Shown here piece after piece: positions 20,131 to 27,290 of a DNA stretch of 46,876 nt. The notes beneath the pieces are model-generated. The model saw only the letters and a list, made by a program, of their open reading frames with translations, searched no databases and was not told the origin of the DNA. The DNA comes from Betaproteobacteria bacterium (lineage in GTDB: Bacteria; Pseudomonadota; Gammaproteobacteria; Burkholderiales; Burkholderiaceae_C), in contig JABCYW010000038.1 in the NCBI GenBank assembly GCA_013289985.1, positions 1 to 46,876 of the forward strand, read 5' to 3'. Positions within the stretch are counted from its first letter, which is position 1. Each line of letters starts with the position of its first letter. A program made the position numbers and the translations under genes.

Positions 20131-20163
20131 GCGCGCGCGTGTACGTGTGTGCAGGCGCGCGCG
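20131..20163. other. Alternating purine-pyrimidine (Z-DNA-prone) tract between SET and topoisomerase III genes
   Basis: Bases 20131-20153 alternate purine and pyrimidine without a break (GC repeats then GTGTAC and GTGTGTGCA), and a second GC-alternating run follows at 20155-20163. Such tracts adopt left-handed Z-DNA under negative supercoiling. It lies in the 107-bp gap between divergent starts. Confidence 0.6.
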
Positions 20164-20217
20164 AGAGATGCATTTTAGGCAGGGCTTTTCGAGGCCCCGC
20201 GGTTCCAAGGTAAATAA

Positions 20218-22800
20218 ATGACAAAGACCCTGATCATTGCGGAAAAACCGAGCGTGGCGCAGGACATCGTCCGCGCGCTGACGCCCACCGCAGGCAAGTT
20301 CGAGAAGTTCGCCGAGCATTTCGAGAACGATCGCTATGTCGTCACGTCGGCCGTCGGCCACCTGGTGGAGATCAAGGCCCCCGAGGAATTCGACGTCAAG
20401 CGGGGCAAGTGGAGCTTCGCCAACCTGCCCGTGATCCCGCCGCACTTCGACCTGGCACCCATCGACAAGGCCAAGACGCGCCTCAACGCCGTGGTCAAGC
20501 TGGTGCGCCGCAAGGACGTCACCGAGCTGATCAACGCGTGCGACGCGGGCCGCGAGGGCGAGCTCATCTTCCGCCTGATCGCCCAGTACGCCGAGCCGGC
20601 GCGCGGCAAGACCGACAAGCCCATCCGCCGCCTGTGGCTGCAGAGCATGACCCCGCAGGCCATCCGCGACGGCTTCGACAAGCTGCGCACCGACGAGCAG
20701 ATGCAGGGCCTGGCCGCGGCCGCGCGCAGCCGCTCCGAGGCCGACTGGCTGGTGGGCATCAACGGCACGCGGGCGATGACCGCGTTCAACTCGCGCGATG
20801 GCGGCTTCTTCCTGACCACCGTCGGCCGGGTGCAGACGCCCACGCTGTCCATCGTGGTGGAACGCGAGGAGAAGATCCGCCGGCACGTGGCGCGCGACTA
20901 CTGGGAGGTCAAGGCCACCTTCGACGCGGTGGCCGGCCAGTACGACGCCAAGTGGGTCGATCCGGCCTTCAAGAAGGACGACGACCCCGACCGCCGCGCC
21001 GACCGCGTCTGGGACAAGCCCACCGCCGAGGCCATCGCCAAGGCCGTGCTGGGCCAGCCCGGCAAGGTGACCGAGGAGTCCAAGCCCAGCACCTCCGCCA
21101 GCCCGCTGCTGTACGACCTCACCAGCCTGCAGCGCGAGGCCAACGGCCGCTTCGGCTTCTCGGCCAAGACCACGCTGTCGCTGGCCCAGGCGCTCTACGA
21201 GAAGCACAAGGTGCTCACCTATCCGCGGACCGACTCGCGCGCGCTGCCCGAGGACTACCTGCCGGTGGTCAAGGACACGCTCAAGATGCTGTCCACCGAG
21301 GACCTGCCGGGCCCGCTGCGCGACCTCGGCCCGCACGCCGCGAAGGCGCTCAAGGAGGGCTACGTCAAGCCGGTCAAGCGCGTGTTCGACAACGCCAAGG
21401 TGTCGGATCACTTCGCCATCATCCCCACGCTGCAGGCCCCCAAGTCGCTGTCCGACATCGAGGCCAAGCTCTACGACCTGGTCGTCAAGCGCTTCATCGC
21501 GGTGTTCTTCCCCAGCGCCGAGTACCAGGTCACCACGCGCCTGACGCAGGTCAACGAGCACCGCTTCCAGACCAACGGCAAGGTGCTGGTGAACCCGGGC
21601 TGGCTGGCCGTCTACGGCAAGGAGGCGCAGGACGACGACGCCACGCTGGTGGCGGTGCAGAAGGACGAGATCGTGCGCAACGAGTCGGTGGAGGCCGTCG
21701 GCACCAAGACGCGTCCGCCGGCGCGCTACAACGAAGGCACGCTGCTGTCGGCCATGGAAGGCGCGGGCAAGCTGATCGACGACGAGGAGTTGCGCGACGC
21801 CATGTCCGAGAAGGGCCTGGGCACGCCGGCCACGCGGGCGCAGGTGATCGAAGGGCTGATCCTCGAGAAGTACATCCTGCGCGAGGGCCGCGACCTCATC
21901 CCCACGGCCAAGGCGTTCCAGCTGATGACGCTGCTGCGCGGGCTCGGCGTGGAAGACCTGACGCGCCCCGACCTCACCGGCAACTGGGAGTTCAAGCTCG
22001 CCGAGATGGAGCACGGCCGCCTGTCGCGCGACGCCTTCATGGGCGACATCGCGCAGATGGCCGAGCGCATCGTCAAGAAGGCCAAGGAATACGACCGCGA
22101 CACGATTCCCGGCGACTACGCCACGCTCAAGACGCCGTGCCCCAACTGCGGCGGCATCGTCAAGGAGAACTATCGCCGCTACACCTGCCAGGGCCCCAAG
22201 GGCGACGGCGCCGGCGGCTGCGAGTTCTCGATCACCAAGATCCCGGCCGGACGCGCGTTCGAGATCGCGGAGGTGGAGCAGTTCCTGCGCGACAAGAAGA
22301 TCGGCCCGCTGGAAGGCTTCCGCTCCAAGGCCGGCTGGCCGTTCACCGCCGAACTGAAGCTGGCCTACGACGACGAGATCAAGAACTGGAAGCTCGAGTT
22401 CGACTTCGGCGAGGAGGCCAAGGACGGCGACGGCGAGCCGGTGGACTTCTCCGACCAGGAATCGCTGGGGCCGTGTCCCAAGGACCAGGGCCGCGTGTTC
22501 GAGCACGGCACGTCCTACGTCTGCGAGCATGCGGTGGGCGCGCACGTCACCTGCGACTTCAAGAGCGGCAAGATCATCCTGCAGCAGCCGGTGACGCGCG
22601 AGAACATGGCCAAGCTGCTGGCCACCGGCAAGACGGACCTGATGGAGAACTTCGTCTCCAACAAGACCCGCCGCAAGTTCAAGGCCTTCCTCGCCTACGA
22701 CAAGAAGGAAGGCAAGGTGAACTTCGAGTTCGAGCCGCGCGCGGCGAAGGTGCCGGCGGCCAAGAAGGTGGCGGCCAAGAAGAAGGCGGCCGAGGAGTAG
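20218..22800 (+). CDS. topB: DNA topoisomerase III
   Basis: An 860-residue type IA topoisomerase that passes single strands to decatenate and relax DNA. The N-terminal TOPRIM domain opens TLIIAEKPSVAQDIVRAL, with the acidic DAGREGELIFR motif. The active-site Tyr335 lies in VLTYPRTDSRALPEDYLP. TVGRVQTPTLSIVV is the conserved hinge segment. After the core there is a zinc-finger-like CPNCGG...C segment (about 640-665), a Toprim-C-terminal-repeat-like region with another Cys pair (about 750-785), and a Lys/Ala-rich tail for non-specific DNA contact. The length is greater than E. coli TopB (653) because of these C-terminal additions, as in other betaproteobacteria. The ATG follows TAAATA without a strong ribosome site. 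A Z-DNA-prone tract lies upstream. Confidence 0.95.
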   Translation: MTKTLIIAEKPSVAQDIVRALTPTAGKFEKFAEHFENDRYVVTSAVGHLVEIKAPEEFDVKRGKWSFANLPVIPPHFDLAPIDKAKTRLNAVVKLVRRKDVTELINACDAGREGELIFRLIAQYAEPARGKTDKPIRRLWLQSMTPQAIRDGFDKLRTDEQMQGLAAAARSRSEADWLVGINGTRAMTAFNSRDGGFFLTTVGRVQTPTLSIVVEREEKIRRHVARDYWEVKATFDAVAGQYDAKWVDPAFKKDDDPDRRADRVWDKPTAEAIAKAVLGQPGKVTEESKPSTSASPLLYDLTSLQREANGRFGFSAKTTLSLAQALYEKHKVLTYPRTDSRALPEDYLPVVKDTLKMLSTEDLPGPLRDLGPHAAKALKEGYVKPVKRVFDNAKVSDHFAIIPTLQAPKSLSDIEAKLYDLVVKRFIAVFFPSAEYQVTTRLTQVNEHRFQTNGKVLVNPGWLAVYGKEAQDDDATLVAVQKDEIVRNESVEAVGTKTRPPARYNEGTLLSAMEGAGKLIDDEELRDAMSEKGLGTPATRAQVIEGLILEKYILREGRDLIPTAKAFQLMTLLRGLGVEDLTRPDLTGNWEFKLAEMEHGRLSRDAFMGDIAQMAERIVKKAKEYDRDTIPGDYATLKTPCPNCGGIVKENYRRYTCQGPKGDGAGGCEFSITKIPAGRAFEIAEVEQFLRDKKIGPLEGFRSKAGWPFTAELKLAYDDEIKNWKLEFDFGEEAKDGDGEPVDFSDQESLGPCPKDQGRVFEHGTSYVCEHAVGAHVTCDFKSGKIILQQPVTRENMAKLLATGKTDLMENFVSNKTRRKFKAFLAYDKKEGKVNFEFEPRAAKVPAAKKVAAKKKAAEE

Positions 22801-22801
22801 G

Positions 22802-23410
22802 TCAGTAGATCGCCGTGAGGCCCAGCCCCCAGTGGCTGGCCTCCAGGTCGCCGCCGCTGGCCCGCTCGTAGCGCTCGTAGACATAGCGCATGTCCAGCAG
22901 CAGGTGCGGCATCAGGCGGTAGCCGACGCCCATCACCAGCGAGGGCGTGGCGTTCAGGCCGTCGGACGTCTTCTTGCCGGGGCCGCTGAAGCGGGCGCGC
23001 AACGCGTAGCGCACGCCGCCGCCCAGGCGCAGCCTGTCGCCGAACGGATACCACAGCGTCGCCTCCAGCGGGAAGCGCGTCAGGTGCTCGCTGCTGCCGG
23101 CGCCCGTGAAGGCGGCGCTGACGTGGATGCCGGCGGTCAGGCGCAGCGCGAGGCCGTTCGGGTCGATCGGGAACTCGGCGCCGGCCAGGGCTTCGTAGCG
23201 GCCGCTGAGGCTGCCCGTCGCGACGCTGCCGTCGGGGTTGGCGACACCGACCTTGTTGTCGCCGATGGTGCCGGTGAGCATCACGCCCACCAGCGGACGG
23301 ATGGCGGCCGGCGCGCTGTCGCCGTCGGCGGGCGATTCGGCGGCGAAGGCCGGCGCGGCGGCGGCCAGCGCGAGGCCCAGGGCAAGGGTACGGGCGGTGC
23401 GGCGTGTCAT
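22802..23410 (-). CDS. Small outer-membrane beta-barrel protein (copy A)
   Basis: A 202-residue secreted protein. The start at 23410 has GAGGAAAA upstream and gives a clear signal peptide (TRRTARTLALGLALAAAAPAFA). The mature part consists of alternating amphipathic strands separated by glycine turns (IRPLVGVMLTGTIG, LEATLWYPFGDRLRLGGGVRYALRARF, LLLDMRYVYERYE) and ends in a terminal aromatic (GLTAIY), the signal for barrel insertion by BAM. It is paralogous to the next leftward gene at 23568: both share the HPLVGV/RPLVGV opening, the GVGARYA/GGGVRYA strand and the RYVDEKYK/RYVYERYE strand. The function is unknown; it is not a recognisable porin or OmpA. Its stop is 1 bp from that of topB. Confidence 0.8.
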   Translation of the reverse strand: MTRRTARTLALGLALAAAAPAFAAESPADGDSAPAAIRPLVGVMLTGTIGDNKVGVANPDGSVATGSLSGRYEALAGAEFPIDPNGLALRLTAGIHVSAAFTGAGSSEHLTRFPLEATLWYPFGDRLRLGGGVRYALRARFSGPGKKTSDGLNATPSLVMGVGYRLMPHLLLDMRYVYERYERASGGDLEASHWGLGLTAIY

Positions 23411-23567
23411 CGGGACGTTTTCCTCGGGCTGGTCGGACGGGCGCGTGGGGCGCCGACGAGCCGGAGAGGTCGCGACGGGAGTCACGGCGGCGCCCGAGGC
23501 GGGCGCGGGCTGCGTGACGGGGGCGTCGGGCCGGCGGCGACGCCGATCTTACCGGCCCGCGCCGGCG

Positions 23568-24179
23568 TCAGAAGTAGTAGTTGAAGCCGATGCCGCCGTG
23601 GCTGCCGTCGATGGTGAGTTCGTTGACGGTGCCGTTGCCCGAGGTGGCCTTGACCTTGTACTTCTCGTCCACGTAGCGCAGTTGCAGGCCCATGGACGGG
23701 GTGATCAGCCATTCGCCCATCACCAGGCCGCCGACGTGCGAGGTGAAGTCGGCGTTGCCCACGTAGCCGGCGCCGTCGCTGGTGAACTTGGCCGACGTCG
23801 CGTAGCGCGCGCCGACGCCGATGCGGAACTTCGGCGCCACGTTGTACAGCGCGATGCCTTCGATCGGCCAACGCTGGAAACGCTGGTTGCCGTTGTTGGC
23901 GCTGGTGTTGTCGAAGTGGTAGCCGAAGGTGGCCTGGAAGCCGAACGGCGAGCCCTTCTCGTGGTACTCGGCGCCGCCGTAGACGTAGACGAGGCCGCCG
24001 GCCGTGATGTCGCGCGAGCCGCCGTTGGTGTATTCGACGGAGGCGAGCTTGTCGCCACCGCCGGTGAGCGCGACGCCCACGAGCGGATGGATCGGGTTGT
24101 CGGAGTCGAGCCCGGCGTGGGCCAGCGTCGGGGAAAGGGCGGCGGCGGCCAGGGCTGCCGTGGCAAGGAGTTGCTTCAT
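23568..24179 (-). CDS. Small outer-membrane beta-barrel protein (copy B)
   Basis: A 203-residue protein with signal peptide KQLLATAALAAAALSPTLAHA, then strands IHPLVGVALTGGGDKLASVEY, LVYVYGGAEYHE, FGFQATFGYHF, FRIGVGARYATSAKF and MGLQLRYVDEKYKVK, ending GGIGFNYYF with the terminal Phe of outer-membrane barrels. It is the tandem paralogue of the gene at 22802, which lies 157 bp downstream on the same strand. The pair probably forms 8-stranded barrels of unknown role. Confidence 0.8.
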   Translation of the reverse strand: MKQLLATAALAAAALSPTLAHAGLDSDNPIHPLVGVALTGGGDKLASVEYTNGGSRDITAGGLVYVYGGAEYHEKGSPFGFQATFGYHFDNTSANNGNQRFQRWPIEGIALYNVAPKFRIGVGARYATSAKFTSDGAGYVGNADFTSHVGGLVMGEWLITPSMGLQLRYVDEKYKVKATSGNGTVNELTIDGSHGGIGFNYYF

Positions 24180-24381
24180 GTGATCTCTGTGGATGCTTGG
24201 TGGGGCGGCGCCGGTGTCCTCCCCGCGCCGTGTCCACGCGAGGGGCGGCGCCTTCGCGGGTGGCGGATCTTACCCAGCGCTCCCCGGCCGCAGCACGGCG
24301 CCGTCGCGGCGATCCCACACTCGCCGAGACACGAAATCTCGGCGTCCGTGGGGGACTTGGGGCCTGGCGGACAATCGCACG

Positions 24382-25662
24382 ATGACCGAACCCGATGTCG
24401 CCGCCACCCTGGACGTCCTGGGCGCCGCCGCCCGCCAGGCCGCCGCCCGCATGGCCGCCTCGCCGCGCGCGAAACGCGACGCGGCGCTGCGCGCGCTCGC
24501 CGCGCGCCTGCGCGAGGCCGGCCCCGAGCTGGAGGCGGCCAACGCGCAGGACCTGGCCGCGGCCGCCGCCAACGGCGTCTCGGGCCCCTTGTTCGACCGC
24601 CTGCGCCTGGACGCGCATTCGCTCGATACGGTCATCGAGGGCTGCCTGCAGCTGGCCGAGATGCCCGACCCGATCGGCGAGATCACCGGCGTCACGCAGC
24701 GTCCCAGCGGCATCCGCGTGGGCCGCATGCGCGTGCCGTTGGGCGTGTTCGGCATGATCTACGAGAGCCGGCCCAACGTCACCATCGAGGCCGCGTCGCT
24801 GGCCATCAAGAGCGGCAACGCGTGCATCCTGCGTGGCGGCTCCGAGGCGATCCGCTCCAACGTGGCGCTCTGGCGCTGCGTGCAGCGCGCGCTGGCCGAC
24901 GCCGGCCTGCCCGAGACGGCGGTGCAACTCGTCGAGACGACGGATCGCGCCGCCGTGGGCCGCCTGATCGCGATGCCGGAGTTCGTCGACGTGATCATCC
25001 CGCGCGGCGGCAAGGGCCTGATCGAGCGCGTCGCCCGCGAGGCGCGCGTGCCCGTCATCAAGCACCTGGACGGCAACTGCCACACCTACGTCGACGAGCG
25101 CGTCGACCTCGAGCTGGCCGTGCGGGTGACCGACAACGCCAAGACGCAGAAGTACAGCCCCTGCAACGCCACCGAGTCGCTGCTGGTGCACGCCGCGCAG
25201 GCCGCGGCGTTCCTGCCGCGCATCGGTGCGGTGTTCGCGGCCAAGGGCGTGGAGATGCGCGGCGACGCGCGCGCGCTGGCGGCGCTGAAGGAGGTGGCCG
25301 GCGCGAAGCTGGTGCCGGTGCGCGCCAGCGACTGGGGCGAGGAGTACCTGGCACCCGTCGTCAGCATCGGCGTGGTCGATTCGGTGGACGAGGCCATCGC
25401 CCACATCAACCGCCACGGCTCGCACCACACCGACGCCATCCTCACCACCGACCACCCGAACGCCATGCGCTTCCTGCGCGAGGTGGACTCGGCCAGCGTG
25501 ATGGTCAACGCCAGCACGCGCTTCGCCGACGGCTTCGAGTACGGCCTGGGCGCGGAGATCGGCATCTCCACCGACAAGTTCCACGCCCGCGGCCCGGTGG
25601 GCCTCGAGGGGCTGACGTCGCAGAAGTGGATCGTGCTGGGCGAGGGCGAGATCCGCGGCTGA
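24382..25662 (+). CDS. proA: Glutamate-5-semialdehyde dehydrogenase (gamma-glutamyl phosphate reductase)
   Basis: A 426-residue enzyme of the ALDH superfamily that reduces gamma-glutamyl phosphate to glutamate semialdehyde with NADPH, the second step of proline synthesis. Motifs include [16 protein letters not shown], the cofactor-binding [29 protein letters not shown], and the catalytic Cys261 in [12 protein letters not shown]. The C-terminal [20 protein letters not shown] is a family signature. The ATG at 24382 gives [11 protein letters not shown]; upstream in-frame sequence is low-complexity and not conserved. The partner proB is not adjacent. queC follows 55 bp downstream. Confidence 0.96.
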   Translation: MTEPDVAATLDVLGAAARQAAARMAASPRAKRDAALRALAARLREAGPELEAANAQDLAAAAANGVSGPLFDRLRLDAHSLDTVIEGCLQLAEMPDPIGEITGVTQRPSGIRVGRMRVPLGVFGMIYESRPNVTIEAASLAIKSGNACILRGGSEAIRSNVALWRCVQRALADAGLPETAVQLVETTDRAAVGRLIAMPEFVDVIIPRGGKGLIERVAREARVPVIKHLDGNCHTYVDERVDLELAVRVTDNAKTQKYSPCNATESLLVHAAQAAAFLPRIGAVFAAKGVEMRGDARALAALKEVAGAKLVPVRASDWGEEYLAPVVSIGVVDSVDEAIAHINRHGSHHTDAILTTDHPNAMRFLREVDSASVMVNASTRFADGFEYGLGAEIGISTDKFHARGPVGLEGLTSQKWIVLGEGEIRG

Positions 25663-25717
25663 GCGCGTGGGGACGCCAGCGACTATGCTTGCGATTCTTC
25701 CGCATCGCCCCATTGTC

Positions 25718-26434
25718 ATGATCGACCCCCGCACCGCCCTCGTGCTCTTTTCCGGCGGCCAGGACTCCACCGCCTGCCTCGCGTGGGCGCTCGCGCGCTT
25801 CGCCCGCGTGGAGACCATCGGCTTCGACTACGGCCAGCGCCACCGCATCGAGCTCGACTGCCGCGCCGGCGTGCGCGAGGCCCTGGCCGCGCTCGACACC
25901 GGCTGGGCCGCGCGCCTGGGCGACGACCACCTGCTCGACCTGGCGCTGCTGGGCCAGGTCTCCGACACCGCGCTCACCTCCGACCGCGCCATCGAGTTCG
26001 AGGCCAACGGCCTGCCCAACACCTTCGTGCCGGGCCGCAACCTGCTTTTCCTCGGCTTCGCCTCCACCATCGCGTACCGGCGCGGCGCCTCCGTGCTGGT
26101 GGGCGGCATGTGCGAGACCGACTTCTCCGGCTACCCCGACTGCCGCGACAACACGATCAAGGCGATGCAGGTCGCGCTGAGCCTGGGCCTGGCCGCGCCC
26201 ATGACCATCGAGACGCCGCTGATGTTCCTCACGAAGGCGCAGACCTGGGCCCTCACCGACTCGCTGGGCGGCGCGGCGCTCAACGACGCCATCGTCGAGA
26301 AGACCCACACCTGCTACCTGGGCGAGCGCGGCACCCGGCACGCCTGGGGGTATGGCTGCGGCCTGTGCCCGGCGTGCCAGCTGCGCGCCGCCGGGCACGC
26401 CGGCTTCCTGGCCGCCCGCAGCGCCGCGGCATGA
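25718..26434 (+). CDS. queC: 7-cyano-7-deazaguanine (preQ0) synthase
   Basis: A 238-residue ATP-dependent enzyme that converts 7-carboxy-7-deazaguanine and ammonia to preQ0, on the route to queuosine in tRNA. The PP-loop SGGQDSTA (residues 12-19) binds [14 protein letters not shown] and [11 protein letters not shown] are family signatures. The C-terminal zinc site is visible as the Cys in [10 protein letters not shown] plus [10 protein letters not shown]. The start at 25718 ([11 protein letters not shown]) follows the family length. Its stop overlaps the start of the LemA-like gene (ATGA), indicating translational coupling. No other queuosine genes are adjacent. Confidence 0.95.
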   Translation: MIDPRTALVLFSGGQDSTACLAWALARFARVETIGFDYGQRHRIELDCRAGVREALAALDTGWAARLGDDHLLDLALLGQVSDTALTSDRAIEFEANGLPNTFVPGRNLLFLGFASTIAYRRGASVLVGGMCETDFSGYPDCRDNTIKAMQVALSLGLAAPMTIETPLMFLTKAQTWALTDSLGGAALNDAIVEKTHTCYLGERGTRHAWGYGCGLCPACQLRAAGHAGFLAARSAAA

Positions 26435-26985
26435 CGCACTGGCTGTTCCAGCTGGTGCTGCTGGCGGTGCTGCTGGCCTGGGTGGTGGGCGCGTACAACC
26501 GCCTGGTGCGGCTGCGCGCGTCCATCGTCTCGGCGTGGGAGCAGATCGTGGCCGCCCTCGTCAAGCGCAGCGAGGCCATGGCGGCGGTGGCCGACGCCGT
26601 GCGGGTGCCGCTGGCGGCCGAGGCGGCGACGCTTCAGGCGCTGGCCGACGCCGACGCGAAGCAGCGCACGGCGGCCGACGGCGTGCGCCTGGCGCGCGCG
26701 CGCATCGCCGACGTCTCGTTGTGGGTGGGCGCCGAGGCCGCGCTCGCGTCGCCGGCGAGCCGGTTGCGGGCGCTGATCGAGCTGCAGCCGGCACTCGTCC
26801 ACGAGTCCGACTCCGGGCCGCAGCTGGCTGCCGCGCTCGCGGCCTGGCGCGAGGCCGAACCGCGCATCCAGTTCGCCCGCCAGGGCTTCAACGACGCGGT
26901 GGACCTGTACAACAAGGCCATCCACCAGGTGCCCACGCGCCTGATCGCGTCGCCCCTCGGATTCCGCTCCGCCGGCCGAGTCTGA
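26431..26985 (+). CDS. LemA-family-like membrane protein
   Basis: A 184-residue protein with one N-terminal transmembrane helix ([20 protein letters not shown]) followed by a long helical domain. The junction [18 protein letters not shown] matches the LemA YNxLVxLRxxVxxAW motif, and the end [16 protein letters not shown] with [10 protein letters not shown] matches the LemA C-terminal YNxxIxxFPxxLIAxxxGF. The middle conserved patch of LemA (QLKRRxDLIPNLV) is altered to [16 protein letters not shown], so it is a divergent member. LemA proteins are membrane-anchored four-helix bundles of unclear function. It overlaps queC by 4 nt. A fragment of a second, related lemA gene lies at 30489. Confidence 0.8.
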   Translation: MTHWLFQLVLLAVLLAWVVGAYNRLVRLRASIVSAWEQIVAALVKRSEAMAAVADAVRVPLAAEAATLQALADADAKQRTAADGVRLARARIADVSLWVGAEAALASPASRLRALIELQPALVHESDSGPQLAAALAAWREAEPRIQFARQGFNDAVDLYNKAIHQVPTRLIASPLGFRSAGRV

Positions 26986-27290
26986 CAGTCCTGTCAGTGA
27001 CGTGCCTGCCTAGACAGGCGCAGACCAGTGGGTGCCTCGGGCTACCCCGCAAGCCTGAACTGTTGCTGTCAGGTGACATTTCTTTGCACTCGTCTGGGAC
27101 TTTACGTTCCCGCTTCGGTGCGCCGCGTGCACCATTCCCCCTCGAAAAGCGAGCCGCCCCGAGGAGAACGAGGGTGTCAAGCGGAAAGCAAATACGCTAC
27201 AGGAATACCCGGTGAGGGTGAGCACGAGGTTTGCGTGTGGGAAAGTTTCGTTAACGTCCCCAACACAATTCTTATCTCATCCAGGACCCC
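26986..27290. other. Intergenic region between lemA-like gene and TonB-dependent receptor, with two dyads
   Basis: A 305-bp stretch without a gene I can support. It opens with a dyad CTGACAG-TC-CTGTCAG (26982-26997, overlapping the lemA stop) and a near-perfect 16-bp palindrome GCCTGCCTAGACAGGC (27004-27019). These could be regulator sites or remnants of a repeat. The downstream half is AT-richer and should hold the receptor's promoter, but no box matches consensus well. The receptor start is preceded by CCAGGACCCC, a weak ribosome site. Confidence 0.55.
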
